From NCBI GenBank assembly GCA_035772735.1, contig JASDFA010000007.1:85149501-85213500 (forward strand): 64,000 nucleotides of DNA, given 5' to 3'. The notes under the pieces were generated by a model. It worked only from the letters and a program-made list of their open reading frames with translations. It was not told where the DNA came from and did no database searches. The position numbers and the translations under genes were made by a program. This document shows positions 47,628-60,408 of this stretch, in pieces. Within the stretch, counting starts at the first letter, position 1. Each line of letters starts with the position of its first letter. The stretch is from Datura wrightii. Taxonomy: Eukaryota > Streptophyta > Magnoliopsida > Solanales > Solanaceae.

Positions 47628-48927
47628 TAGACGTATAACATCCTTAAGCATAACTAAACCTCTCATTGATCTGATAAAATATAAGATCTCCACAACATAT
47701 CGTCTAAAAAATTTTCTAAACCCTCGTCTCTCAAAGTTGTTTCTCTCTCAAACCTCAAGGCATAATTCTAACCTCTTTGTCATCTCCTACTGCATCATCG
47801 ATAGAAACTTAAGTCTTCCTTCCTCTTTATCTATCTAAATCTTCTTCTTCTTCTTTTATTTAATTTAGCTTGCAATCTGGAGTTCTTTCTATGATCTATC
47901 AATGTTCATTAAGGAGTAGCTAATCAAAAACTTTGTATTAATAAAATCACTAATCATAAAATTGCAAATATTATGACTTGATATGAATCCAATGAAAAAA
48001 ATATGTGACTCAGAAGGAATACCAAAGATTAAAATTGATAAAGAATAGATAAGTGTCGATTTCTTTACTAAACTGTACTTGTTGCTTCTGACAAGGAAAA
48101 ATTGACTTTATAATATATGTTATAACCAATTCTAAGAAGACAAAAATAATAATAAGGATCTATAAGAAGGAGTAGAGAGGGGTGGAAGAGTCTGACGGCC
48201 GATGGTGGTCAAACAAATTAAAGGGGGAACAGAGAGCCTATGGAATGGATCAGGTAGTTGCTACTTGAAGACGGGGGAAGTTTGTGGAGAAGATATAAAT
48301 AGAAAATATTCTAAAGGATAATGCATTTTTTGGGCATCACAAGGAATATAAAATTACAGGATAGAAAGTAAGGCAAAACATATAAAATATTATATACCAT
48401 GAGACCCTTGGAATCTTCCTTCTTAAAGTCAAGGCGCTCCTTCTATTTTTTTCCTTTCCATTTAATAGAAATACTAACACTTCATTGTCCTTCTCCCTTT
48501 TTTCAATGTCAACATCTTTAGCATGTCAACACTGGATTATTAAGTGACCTAGAAATTTATAATGTCGATATTGTTTGGGTTGAAAAAAAATATAGTTGTA
48601 GTCTATTGTAGAATAGCTTTATGTCAACAAACAGCTATATTATAGTGTAAATCATTATAATCTATGAAAATATCTTAAGAGAATTTTTACCATTGTATTG
48701 TTATTGTGTTGATTGTCATGCAATGTACAGAAGCTTGAATTCTAGAGAAGAAAAAAGGTTAACTGTACCTTTTCAAGTGAAAGAAAGTTGATAAGAGCCA
48801 TGAAAGAATGTTTTTATTACTTTTATTTGTTGACTGACTTGTGTATATATTTTCCATTTATTTGTTTAATTACTTAACATATGAAAATTTATAGTGTAAT
48901 ACATTTTCATCTTATTTCTTTTTGTAG
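47283..48927. other. AT-rich interval, probable leader of the CACTA TNPD gene
   Basis: No recognisable gene. Contains an AT dinucleotide run (47588-47625), pyrimidine-rich stretches near 47700-47880, and ends with a T-rich tract and acceptor TTTTTGTAG immediately before the TNPD exon. Confidence 0.4.
47588..47625. repeat. (AT)n microsatellite
   Basis: Nineteen uninterrupted AT units. Confidence 0.95.
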
Positions 48928-49436
48928 AAAATTTAAAAATGGATAAGACTTGGATGTGTTGTATTGACAGATCGAGTGATGTTTAATTAAATGGAGTTGA
49001 CAATTTTATTCAATTTGCTTTTAAGCACTCATAACTAGAAGCTAAAATTCTCTGTCCATGTAAGAAATGCAATAATGTTTTTCATAAGTCGAGAGATGAA
49101 TTCAAAGAACACTTAATAATATTTGGCATAGTCAAGGTATACACATGCTAGATTTATCATAGAGAATTTGCATCTAAAAGGCAAAACATTGATCAGGAGG
49201 AAGTACGAAAAGAGCGAGACGATCATTCTCCAAAAAAAGGAAAAGAGTGAGCTGATGATATATTTGAAATGATTTATGATGCTGCTGGTCCTGAAGTCAT
49301 GGATGATACTAGTAGGGGTGAGTTTAAACATGATGATGCTTTAGAACCTTCTTCCAATTTTTTAAAATTATTGGAGAATGCTGCACAACAACTTTATTCT
49401 GGTTGCGAGACGTTCTCCAGGTTGTCATTCATTGTG

Positions 49437-49441
49437 GAACT
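49437..49441. repeat. Target site duplication GAACT (left copy)
   Basis: GAACT before Tek-D; identical GAACT at 59968-59972. Confidence 0.95.
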
Positions 49442-52069
49442 TGTCACGCCCCACCTTGGGGGGTATGACTGGCACCTGGTGCCCTACTAAGACCTGACCT
49501 GCTGAACTGTTAAGCCTGGGCGCATCTGGCGCCTGGCTGGCTCTAGCTCAAATTTCTGGAAACAAAGGGCTATATAACGGCTGTAAATACAGCCCCCGGC
49601 CCATTGGCCTATAGCCTTCTGTACCTGTATTACAGCTGACCAGAAACAAGGTAATTCAGGGGAACCTATGCGGGCCGACAAGGCCACCATGCTGTCTAGT
49701 TATCTGCAACTCAAGCATAACATACTGAAAAGCTACGTGACCGACAAGGTCACCACTACTGGTAAACTATGGCCCCGCACGGCCACTATAAAAGAACGAA
49801 GTAGTAAAGGCAACTATACAACTGCACGGCCCCACACGACCGGCTCATCTGACCACAGGGAATATATACAGACTGCAAGCCTCTAGGAAAGATAATAGAA
49901 ATGATCGGGACAGGGCCCCGACCTACCCGTACTGTACAACAAAAAGAACTGGACTACACCTCTAGAAATTCAGTCTCCGGATGACAGGAGCTGAATACTC
50001 AACCGCTGATGGGGATCACGTGGTATTGCCTGCTCGTCTATGGTTACCTGCAGGCAAGTAATGCAGCGCCCCACTGGGCGTCAGTACCACTGGTACTGAG
50101 TATGTAAAGCAAACTGGATACAACTGAATACAAGTAATATAACTAAAAATTCTGAATAGTATGAGATAACTGAATCTGTAAAAACTGAAGGGATATCTAA
50201 AATCAATAACATAACTGTCAAAACTGAAATAAGAAGGAGTAGATAACTGTCTGATGGTGTAGATCGTACCTGTTCTTAATCATACTGAAGGGAGTAGGAA
50301 TCATACCTGGAGACGTATCATTCTACTACTAATCTGCTCATATCTACTGTAATATAGCATAACATACATAACATAACATGGCATACACAACCTTACCCGG
50401 CCCCCATAAGCCGGGAGGTACAATCAACACAGAATCTATACCCCTACCCCGGTCATCCCATCTCCTATAGTGGCTGTAAGCATCCTGCCGGTCCCTGGGT
50501 ATGCACTTGGGCTCGCTGAGCCCCTGACTATAACTGTATCTGAGTCCGAAGGACTCTAAATCAACACCCCGGGCGTACCCGCTCGACGGGGGTGTATAAG
50601 GGCCGACCAAGGCACAATATGGGGAAACTGGCATCCCATCTTCGTCCCCTTGCGGGACGGCATATCACTCCGTATAGTGACGTATCCTCATCCTCTGGCG
50701 GACGAGTCGATACAGCTATTAACCCTGGGCGGTCAGGGATGCTAGGTAATACAACCCCAATCAATACAACGGTCTCAACTAGTCATGTTGTCTGTGTATC
50801 TTATAAGCCAAAACTAATAGGTGTAAGGTATTATATAGATCATATACTGGGCTAATAATAGCAATCTGTAAGTGTCTGGTACATGCTGAGACAGGTAAGT
50901 ATAATTGTGAATATAGTTCCCTGTCTAACTGTACTGGGGCAAAGGCTATACAAACGGGTGTTTCTGCTGAAGGCTATGCTGTTTACTAAGTTTCTGTGTT
51001 AACAAAATTCCCTATTTCTAACATGCTTTCTAAACCATATACAGTTATTATTCTATATCGGGAATGCTTTACTGATACTGTACTACCTTGCGAGGTTTCA
51101 GTTAAACACAACAATATCTTAACCTGGCATATTACATCACATACTGAATATACTGGGCAACCTTAACCACTTACGCCCAAATCTATATCGTACAGATAGG
51201 TATCGTGCACGTTACAACCCAAAACTCCTCATATTGCACCAATATTCATAATAATATAATAATCAATTTCTGAACCTTCTACTGGTCTGTAAATTACTAT
51301 ACTGCTTCACTGTTACTCAACTTGCCGAGGAAACTTAACTTTACATACCTTATCTTTGAATATCTGTCCGTCGGACGAGGCTCGACTGGTACTTCAACTA
51401 TTTTCTCCCAACTGCATTCATAAATACGTCAATCAATACTAAATACAATGTTATTTCAAAAGGCAACGTCACTTTCGATATAGTTTATAGCCTAAACTTA
51501 GGCTTATCGAAAGACGGTCGAAAACTCGCTATTTTTCAGCGGCCCAGAAGGGAGAAATATTTACTTCTCAACTAGGAACACATAGACATAAATTTGGAGC
51601 AATTCTACTTACTTTAGTTCGGCGGCTCGCCGATTCGTCGGCCGTATTTTGCAAAACTAACTCCGTAGAAATGCTCTCTGCTGCTAAATACCTTGGTATC
51701 TAGGATTAATTTGGGTTTGGGCAGCGTTTGGCAGCGTAATCGGACGAGAATATTTAATTTTCCTACGTTTCTCTCTACTTGCTGCGTTTCTGGAAATTTC
51801 ACTGATAAAAAATAATTTTTCAACTGAAGTGAGGCTTATATACTTGGGCCTGAACCTGGGCAACGTGTCACGGAGCCATCGCGGAGGCCTTACCTCCGTG
51901 ACACGCTGCCATCGCGGAGGGGCTCTGCCTCGGCTCCTCCCGCGATGGTTCGACGGGTTTCTCATCCGATCTTTTCCCGGACCTTTCCCTAGCACGTATG
52001 GCTTTCAAATATGTTTAACCAACGTGCGGATAGGTCATCTAAGTACCGGGAATTCTACGGGGTATAACA
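49442..52069 (-). repeat. Tek-D 3' LTR
   Basis: 2628 bases, minus-strand TGTTATACCCCG to GGGGCGTGACA. The promoter module is at 51864-51919 (sense CTCCGCGATGG, CAGC, GTGTCACGGAG; hairpin arms CGTGTCACGGAG at 51864-51875 and CTCCGTGACACG at 51894-51905), with TATATA at 51837-51842 just downstream in the sense direction. Confidence 0.96.
51837..51919 (-). promoter_or_regulatory. Tek-D LTR promoter: GC-rich hairpin and TATA box
   Basis: Same module as in the Athila LTRs: two copies of CTCCGCGATGG, a perfect 12-base stem and CACGTTGC, then TATATA 21 bases after the stem. The 5' LTR copy lies at 59735-59802 and has one arm change (CGTG to TGTG). Confidence 0.65.
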
Positions 52070-52103
52070 TTCTCCCCCCCTTAGGAACATTCGTCCCCGA
52101 ATG
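52070..52103 (-). other. Tek-D polypurine tract and upstream hairpin
   Basis: Minus-strand TAAGGGGGGGAGAA abuts the LTR. Just upstream, CATTCG, GGGA, CGAATG (52103-52088) is a perfect six-base stem with four-base loop, comparable to the hairpin before the AthP tract. Confidence 0.85.
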
Positions 52104-52340
52104 TATACTGCTGTCTAGAGAGTTGTTCACTCTAGTTTCTGGAAAAAAATTTTGGCGGAGTTTCCCCTGTAATATGGACTATCGCAACGCCCTGAAACGC
52201 AGAAAAAGTCCAACACAGGCACTGCACACAATATTCTACAATCCACTGGACAACTGAATATCACTTCTTTCTTTATCATTTACAACATACATACCATAAA
52301 GTACTGTGTAAATAATAATACGGACATACCTGTCGTCTGA

Positions 52341-55300
52341 CTAGGCCTGAAATAAGTGAGGATGTCTGATTTTCATGTCTTCTTCAGCCTCCCATGTCAT
52401 TTCTTCCCGATTTCTGTTACGCCACAATACCTTGACAGATGCAACGTCTTTAGTTCTCAGCCTGCGAATCTGTCTGTCTAAAATGGCTACGGGAACCTCT
52501 TCATAAGCTAACTCCTCTGTGACCTGAACATCCTGGACTGGAACTACTGTAGAAGGGTCCCCTACAAACTTTCTTAACATGGAAACGTGGAATACTGGGT
52601 GAACAGATGCTAATTCTGGAGGCAAGTTTAACTCATATGCCACGCGGCCTATTCTTCACCGAATTTGGTACGGCCCAATGAATCTTGGGCTAAGCTTGCC
52701 TTTCTTGCCAAACCTCATTACCCCTTTCATCGGGGACACTTTCAGATATACCCAGTCGTTTACCGAAAATTCTAGATTTCTGCGCCGTCTATCTGCATAT
52801 GACTTCTGACGGCTCTGAGCGGTCAGTAAACGTTCTCGGATAAGCTTTATCTTTTCCTCGGACTGCCGAACAATGTCTGGGCCAACTAATGCTGATTCTC
52901 CTATCTCAAACAAGCCCACTGGCGATCTACATTTCCACCCGTACAATGCCTCGAAAGGCGCCATTTGAATAGCTGAATGGTAGCTGTTATTATAAGCAAA
53001 TTCAATTAACGAAAGATGTTCATCCCAGCTACCCCCAAAATCTAACACACACGCTCGTAACATATCTTCGAGCGTCTGAATTGTACGTTCGACCTGCCCA
53101 TCTGTTTGAGGATGGAATGCTGTGCTCAAATTAATCTGCGTTCCCAAACCTTTCTGAAACGATTGCCAGAATCTAGCTGTAAACTGTGCTCCCCTATCTG
53201 AAATAATAGATACCGGCACTCCATGTAATCTAACTATTTCTCTGATATAAAATTCGGCATAGTCCTCAGCTGAGAAGGTAGCCCTTACTGGCAGGAAATG
53301 AGCTGATTTTGTCAGCCTATCAACTATTACCCAAATGGAGTCATTTCTGCGTCTCGTACGGGGTAACCCTGCTACAAAATCCATATTTATTGCTTCCCAT
53401 TTCCACATAGGTATTGATATCTCTTGAGTCAAACCGCCTGGTTTCTGGTGCTCTGCTTTCACCTGCTGACAATTAGCACATCTAGATACAAATTCAGCTA
53501 TTTCAGTTTTCATACCTGGCCACCAATAGATGTCTCTGATGTCGTGGTACATTTTTGTCGCCCCCGGATGAGGGGAATAGCGAGCGTAATGTACCTCGTG
53601 CATAATCTGCCCACGAAGTCCTGCGACATTCGGGACACAAAGGCGGCCCTTACAATGTAGCACACCATCCTCGGTTATCTGAAAATCTGGCTCCTTACCT
53701 TTCTGAAATCTACCTCTGAGCTGGACTAAATCGGGATCCTCATACTGCCGTTCTTTTACCTCTGTAACTATCGATGACACTGCAGAATTCTGAATTACTG
53801 GTCCATTATTTTCTGTTTCTATTACTCGAACGGCTAGGCCAGCTAATTGATGAATTTCTTTAGCTAATTTCTGTTTCTCAGGTCGCAAATACGCCAAACT
53901 CCCCATTGACTTACGGCTCAGGGCATCTGCTACAACATTAGCTTTTCCGGGGTGGTATAGAATATTCACATCATAGTCTTTCAACAACTCTAACCAGCGG
54001 CGTTGCCGCAGATTCAACTCCCTCTGGGTGAAAATGTACTGTAGGCTCTTATGATCTGTATAAATATCAACATGAACGCCGTACAGATAATGCCTCCACA
54101 TCTTCAAGGCATGAATTACTGCGGCCAACTCTAGATCATGGGTGGGGTAATTCTTCTCGTGTTTCCTCAGCTGCCTGGAAGCATATGCAATTACTCTACC
54201 ATGCTGCATCAACACACAACCCAATCCGACACCTGACGTGTCGCAATAGACTGAATAACCTTCTGTGCCTTCCGACAGTGCTAGTACTGGGGCGGAGGTT
54301 AATCTGTCTTTCAGTTCCTGGAAACTCTGCTCGCATGCCTCCGTCCACTGAAACTTTGCTGTTTTTTTGTGTCAATTTCGTTAAAGGTGCTGCAATGGTT
54401 GAGAACCCTTAAACGAACATCCGATAGTATCCTGCCAACCCCAGAAAGCTACGAACTTCAGTCGGGGTGGTAGGCCTAGGCCATGACTTAACTGCTTCTA
54501 TCTTCTGCTTGTCTACCTGTATACCAGCGTCTGAAACAATATGCCGTAAAAAGGCTACTGAGTTAAGCCAGAATTCGCACTTCGAAAATTTAGCATACAA
54601 CTGGCGGTCCCTAAGAATTTGGAGCACTGTCCGCAAATGAGTCCGGTGATCTGCTTCAGGGCGAGAATACACCAGAATATCATCAATGAATACTATCACG
54701 AACAAGTCCAGGAAGGGTCTGAAAATACTGTTCATCAGGTCCATAAAGACTGCTGGGGCATTTGTTAGCCCGAAGGACATAACCAGAAATTCAAAATGTC
54801 CATATCGGGTCCTGAATGTTGTCTTAGGGATGTCCCTCTCACGTACTCGGACCTGGTGATATCCGGACCGCAAGTCAATCTTAGAAAAGTATCTGGCTCC
54901 CTGTAACTGATCAAATAAGTCATCAATTCTGGGGAGCGGATACTTGTTCTTTACTGTAACTTTATTGAGCTGCCGATAATCTATACACATCCGGAGCGAG
55001 CCATCTTTCTTTCTCACGAACAAGACTGGCGCACCCCACGGGGAAGTACTCGGCCTGATAAAACCTTTATCTAACAAGTCTTTCAACTGCTCCTTTAATT
55101 CTCTGAGTTCTGCAGGAGCCATACGATAAGGAGGTATTGATATTGGCTGAGTGCCTGGTAGCAAATCAATAGCGAAATCTATTTCCCTTTCTGGGGGAAT
55201 ACTAGGTAACTCATCAGGAAATACATCTGGGAATTCATTTACCACTGGAACAGACTGGAGTGTCGGAGATTCTGCTTGGACATCCTGAACCCTGACAAGA

Positions 55301-55700
55301 TGGTAAATGCACCCCTTAGATATCAACTTCCTCGCCCGAAGGTAGGAAATAAACCTACCTTTTGGCATCGCGGTACTGCCCTTCCACTCCCGTACTGCTT
55401 CCCCCGGGAAGTGGAATCGGACCATTTTGGTCCAACATTCAACATTAGCAAAACATGGCACTAACCAGTCCATACCCATTATGGCATCGAAGTCTATCAT
55501 TTCTAACTCGACCAGATCTACTGTGGTCTGACGGTCAACAATCTCTACTGTACACCCGCGGTAGATTCGGCTAGCTGTGATAGAGTCACCGACGGGCGTA
55601 GATACAAGAAAGGACTGCTGTAATGATTCTGGTACAATACTAAACTTCCGTGCCACAAATGGAGTAATATAGGACAAAGTAGACCCTGGATCAATTAGCA
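52341..55700 (-). pseudogene. pol: Tek-D pol: protease, RT, RNase H, integrase, chromodomain-like tail
   Basis: Protease VLIDPGSTLSYI (active D at about 55692) and MGMDWL; RT from FPDELPSIPPEREIDFAIDL with PPYRMAPAELRELKEQL, IDLRSGYHQVRV, and the catalytic FIDDIL (54690-54673). A TAA (54409) replaces the codon before GFSTIAAPLTKLTQK, and one extra A (about 54368) shifts the frame. The next frame gives RNase H (GVGLGCVLMQHG, IYTDHKSLQYI) and integrase: zinc finger ending CANCQQVK, then D (MDFVAGLP, 53381), D (ISDRGAQF, 53198), E (DGQVERTIQ, 53090). A TGA at 52656 replaces an arginine-type codon in QIR.RIGRVAYEL, and the chromodomain-like end (VLWRNRNREEMTWEAEEDM) closes at 52341. Otherwise full length for the clade. 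Confidence 0.95.
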
Positions 55701-57126
55701 CATAAGCAGGGTGTGAGCAGATAGTTAGCATACCTGTCACAACATCAGGCGATGCCTCTGAATCTTGCCTCCCTGGTAAGGCATATGTGCGGCTTGGACC
55801 CGCACCGGTACTGGAGGCCCCTGATTTGCCTCGACCCCTGCCTGCTGAAACTGGGGGCCTGCGCCCAGTCGAGGATGCTGTAGCTCGTGATCCTGTTGAT
55901 GCCCTATCCTGTCTGTCCCGGTCCTCACGACCTCTGTCTGGGCAATCTCTCATCAAATGGCCTTCTTGGCCACAACTATAGCATGCGGTTGAACCATACC
56001 TGCATGCTCCAGAATGGCGTCGGCTGCATATAGGGCAAAGTGGTAGGGTATACCTACTCTGCTCCGCCCTCCTCTGTGACGGTGAGTCTGCCGTCTGCGA
56101 ACCTCTACCAGCCTCTGACTGCCTCCTGCGGTTGGATCTACCTCCCTGTGACTGTGGCGGAGGCGGGGGCCTGGGCGGCCTGTCTGACAATCGTGTCCTG
56201 GGTCCTCCCCGGGCCTCTCTTTGTAACTCAACTGGCCTATCCCGGCGACGCTGCTCCTGATTAACCCTTCTGATTTCCCGATGTCGCTGTCTGATGCCCT
56301 CAATATTCTGGGCAAATGCCTGGATTCGGGAAATATCCATATCTTCTCGCAGTGTGGCCGTGATACAAGTCTCGACATACTCTGGGTTCAACCCCATAAT
56401 AAAACGGTGCACTCTGGATGCCATGGTATCAACAAAAGCTGGTGCATATCGAGCCAAAGAATCAAACCGCAAGGAATATTCCCGAACGCTCATGGCCCCC
56501 TGTTCCAGATGTAGGAACTGGTCTACCCGGGCTTGTCGAATCTCCCGCGGCAGATAATGATCCAGAAAGGCTCTTGAAAAGCTGGACCAGGTGGGAGGGG
56601 AAACATCTCTCCCTCGGGACCTCTCCCAGCTTTCGTACCATAGCACCGCAATATCTCACAACCGGAATGCGGCCAATTCAACTGACTCAGTAGGCGTAGC
56701 ATGCATAACCCTGAAGATTCTCTGCATATGATCCAGAAAATCTTGGGGGTCCTCTGTTCGGTCCGTGCCTGTAAACTGTGGGGGATTCAAGGCTAAGAAC
56801 TCTCGGACCCTCGAACTACCGGGCCCTCCTGATGCTTCTGCAACTGTGGATGGCATTTGCTGATGCTGAGCAGCCATCATCTGTGCTATCATAACTACCG
56901 CACTCCTAACCTCCTGGTCGGAAGGTGTTGGTATAGGGATTGCTGAAGATACTGTCGCTCCAAACGGCTCCTGACGTGGTGGAGACTGCTGAGGAGGCTG
57001 GGATGAAGCCTCTGTAGGGCCCTCTGATCGGGCTGTCTCCAAATGAGGGGGAGGCATCCTACTGGTGCCTTCCCCTGCTGCAATGTCTAAGCTCCGACCT
57101 GTGACGGGATGGCGCTGGTCTGACAT
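55701..57126 (-). pseudogene. gag: Tek-D gag
   Basis: The chosen start is the ATG at 57126 (MSDQRHPVTGRSLD); an in-frame upstream Met at 57270 lies close to the primer site and is less likely. A Pro/Gln-rich N-terminus leads to a Retrotrans_gag capsid (FTGTDRTEDPQDFLDHMQRI, then VLWYESWERSRG, FSRAFLDHYLP, DQFLHLEQG, YVETCITATL), a basic linker and a CCHC knuckle CYSCGQEGHLMRDC (55983-55942). A single TGA at 56658-56656 interrupts the capsid between AAFRL and DIAVLWYE where arginine (CGA) is expected. Gag and pol are in one frame, as usual for chromoviruses. Confidence 0.93.
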
Positions 57127-57323
57127 TATCTGTAGCCAAAGAATATGGTAAGATTTTTGGAATTCAACCCTATACTGTACAACTCTATAGCACGACTGAA
57201 TCAGAATAAGAGAAAACCATCCTATCATGCCTTGCAGCCTCCTACCCATAGTATGTGGTGCACAACACATCCATGGACAGGACTCTACTTAGCACGGCTT
57301 GCAGACTCCCTGGGATACGACCT

Positions 57324-57335
57324 GCTCTGATACCA
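57324..57335 (-). other. Tek-D primer binding site, initiator tRNA-Met
   Basis: Minus-strand TGGTATCAGAGC, four bases after the LTR end, complementary to initiator tRNA-Met. Confidence 0.93.
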
Positions 57336-57339
57336 AGTT

Positions 57340-59967
57340 TGTCACGCCCCACCTTGGGGGGTATGACTGGCACCTGGTGCCCTACTAAGACCTGACCTGC
57401 TGAATTGTTAAGCCTGGGCGCATCTGGCGCCTGGCTGGCTCTAGCTCAAATTTCTGGCAACAAAGGGCTATATAACGGCTGTAAATACAGCCCCCGACCC
57501 ATTGGCCTATAGCCTTCTATACCTGTATTACAGCTGACCAGAAACAAGGTAATTCAGGGGAACCTATGCGGGCCGACAAGGCCACCATGCTGTCTAGTTA
57601 TCTGCAACTCAAGCATAACATACTGAAAAGCTACGTGACCGACAAGGTCACCACTACTGGTAAACTATGGCCCCGCACGGCCACTACAAAAGAACGAAGT
57701 AGTAAAGGCAACTATACAACTGCACGGCCCCACACGACCGGCTCATCTGACCACAGGGAATATATACAGACTGCAAGACTCTAGGAAAGATAATAGAAAT
57801 GATCGGGACAGGGCCCCGACCTACCCGTACTGTACAACAAAAAGAACTGGACTACACCTCTAGAAATTCAGTCTCCGGATGACAGGAGCTGAATACTCAA
57901 CCGCTGATGGGGATCACGTGGTATCACCTGCTCGTCTATGGTTACCTGCAGGCAAGTAATGCAGCGCCCCACTGGGCGTCAGTACCACTGGTACTGAGTA
58001 TGTAAAGCAAACTGGATACAGCTGAATACAAGTAATATAACTAAAAATTCTGAATAGTATGAGATAACTGAATCTGTAAAAACTGAAGGGATATCTGAAA
58101 TCAATAACATAACTGTCAAAACTGAAATAAGAAGGAGTAGATAACTGTCTGATGGTGTAGATCGTACCTGTTCTTAATCATACTGAAGGGAGTAGGAATC
58201 ATACCTGGAGACGTATCATTCTACTACTAATCTGCTCATATCTACTGTAATATAGCATAACATACATAACATAACATGGCATACACAACCTTACCCGGCC
58301 CCCATAAGCCGGGAGGTACAATCAACACAGAATCTATACCCCTACCCCGGTCATCCCATCTCCTATAGTGGCTGTAAGCATCCTGCCGGTCCCTGGGTAT
58401 GCACTTGGGCTCGCTGAGCCCCTGACTATAACTGTATCTGAGTCCGAAGGACTCTAAATCAACACCCTGGGCGTACCCGCTCGACGGGGGTGTATAAGGG
58501 CCGACCAAGGCACAATATGGGGAAACTGGCATCCCATCTTCGTCCCCTTGCGGGACGGCATATCACTCCGTAGAGTGACGTATCCTCGTCCTCTGGAGGA
58601 CGAGTCGATACAACTATTAACCCTGGGCGGTCAGGGATGCTAGGTAATCCAACCCCAATCAATACAACGGTCTTAACTAGTCATGCTGTCTGTGTATCTT
58701 ATAAGCCAAAACTAATAGGTGTATGGTATTATATAGATCATATACTGGGATAATAATAGCAATCTGTAAGTTTTTGGTACATGCTGAGACAGGTAAGTAT
58801 AATTGTGAATATAGTTCCCTGTCTAACTGTACTGGGGAAAAGGCTATACAAGCGGGTGTTTCTGTTGAAGGCTATGCTGTTTACTAAGTTTCTGTGTTAA
58901 CACAATTCCCTATTTCTAACATGCTTTCTAAACCATATACAGTTATTATTCTATATCGGGAATGCTTTACTGATACTGTACTACCTTGCGAGGTTTCAGC
59001 TAAACACAACAATATCTTAACCTGGCATATTACATCACATACTGAATATACTGGGCAACCTTAACCACTTACGCCCAAATCTATATCATACAGATAGGTA
59101 TCGTGCACGTTACAACCCAAAACTCCTCATATTGCACCAATATTCATAATAATATAATAATCAATTTCTGAACCTTCTACTGGTCTGTAAATTACTATAC
59201 TGCTTCACTGTTACTCAACTTGCCGAGGAAACTTAACTTTACATACCTTATCTTTGAATATCTGTCCGTCGGACGAGGCTCGACTGGTACTTCAACTATT
59301 TTCTCCCAACTGCATTCATAAATACGTCAATCAATACTAAATACAACGTTATTTCAAAAGGCAACGTCACTTTCGATATAGTTTATAGCCTAAACTTAGG
59401 CTTATCGAAAGACGGTCGAAAACTCGCTATTTTTCAGCGGCCCAGAAGGGAGAAATATTTACTTCTCAACTAGGAACACATAGACATAAATTTGGAGCAA
59501 TTCTACTTACTTTAGTTCGGCGGCTCGCCGATTCGTCGGCCGTATTTCGCAAAACTAACTCCGTAGAAATGCTCTCTGCTGCTAAATACCTTGGTATCTA
59601 GGATTAATTTGGGTTTGGGCAGCGTTTGGCAGCGTAATCGGACGAGAATATTTAATTTTCCGATGTTTCTCTCTGCTTGCTACGTTTCTGGAAATTTCAC
59701 TGATAAAAAATAATTTTTCAACTGAAGTGAGGCTTATATACTTGGGCCTAAACCTGGGCAATGTGTCACGGAGCCATCGCGGAGGCCTCACCTCCGTGAC
59801 ACGCTGCCATCGCGGAGGGGCTCTACCTCGGCTCCTCCCGCGATGGTTCGACGGGTTTCTCGTCCGATCTTTTCCCGGACCTTTCCCTAGCACGTATGGA
59901 TTTCAAATATGTTTAACCAACGTGCGGATAGGTCATCTAAGTACCGGGAATTCTACGGGGTATAACA
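57340..59967 (-). repeat. Tek-D 5' LTR
   Basis: 2628 bases, same length and ends as the 3' LTR; followed by GAACT. TATATA at 59735-59740, promoter hairpin at 59763-59802. Confidence 0.96.
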
Positions 59968-59972
59968 GAACT
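59968..59972. repeat. Target site duplication GAACT (right copy)
   Basis: Identical to 49437-49441. Confidence 0.95.
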
Positions 59973-60408
59973 GTTCCTAGAAAACTGTCTTTTTGGAATG
60001 TGTGATAAAGCAACTAATAGCATAATGAGTTAATTAAGAGAGCACTTTAATCTGGTGAAACTTTACCAGAGTCATTCTATGAAGCAAAAAAATTAATTCT
60101 AAATTTGGGTCTTTGTTATGAAAAAATACATGCTTGTGAGAATAATTGTATGTTATCTTGGAAACATAATGCAAAAGCTGAATCTTTCTCAATTTGTGCT
60201 GAGTCAAGGTGGAAATCAGTTGAGGGTCAAAAAGCAAATGGGGCTACTCAAGGAATAATCAAGAACAAAGTTCCTCGAAAAGTTTTATGTTAGTTCCCCT
60301 TGAAACCAAGATTGCAAAGGTTGTTATGTCATTAGAAATAGCTTTGTAAATGACATGGAACGATGATCAGAGTTTGAAAGATGGGGTACTTAGACATCCA
60401 ACAGACTC

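Larger units (their letters stand above)
49442..59967 (-). mobile_element. Tek-D: complete Tekay chromovirus
   Basis: 10.5 kb minus-strand Ty3/gypsy element with equal 2628-base LTRs, iMet primer site, one gag-pol frame, polypurine tract and perfect GAACT duplications. By eye the LTRs differ at roughly one to two bases per hundred, so it is young. Only four lesions break gag-pol: a TGA (56656), a TAA (54409), one extra A in a homopolymer (about 54368) and a TGA (52656). It sits in the TNPD pseudogene; the TNPD frame is continuous if the element and one duplication are removed. Confidence 0.97.
48939..60408 (+). pseudogene. CACTA TNPD-type transposase pseudogene, split by Tek-D
   Basis: Two parts, 48939-49441 and 59968-60408. 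After a splice acceptor (48927) the frame starts MDKTWMCCIDRSSDV, then GVDNFIQFAFKHS, ILCPCKKCNN and EFKEHLIIFGI, the usual N-terminus of En/Spm TNPD proteins. Next come ENAAQQLYSGCETFSRLSF and, across the insertion, IVELFLENCLFGM. Further on: YEAKKLILNLGLCYEKIHA-like text in shifted frames (59,980-60,250), CENNCMLSWKHNAK, KVPRK and LRHPTDS. At least four stops lie before the insertion and frameshifts after it. It is cut at 60408 by Del-2, before the catalytic core. Strand is opposite to the TNPA gene at 36-38 kb. Confidence 0.8.

Noticed and set aside
49668..50855. Short frames repeated at 49.7-50.9 kb and 57.6-58.7 kb
   Set aside because: They repeat because they are in the two Tek-D LTRs; no coding evidence.
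57127..57270. Upstream Met at 57270 as Tek-D gag start
   Set aside because: It begins in leader sequence 50 bases from the primer site, and the encoded residues lack Gag features; the Met at 57126 begins the usual Ser/Pro/Gln-rich N-terminus.
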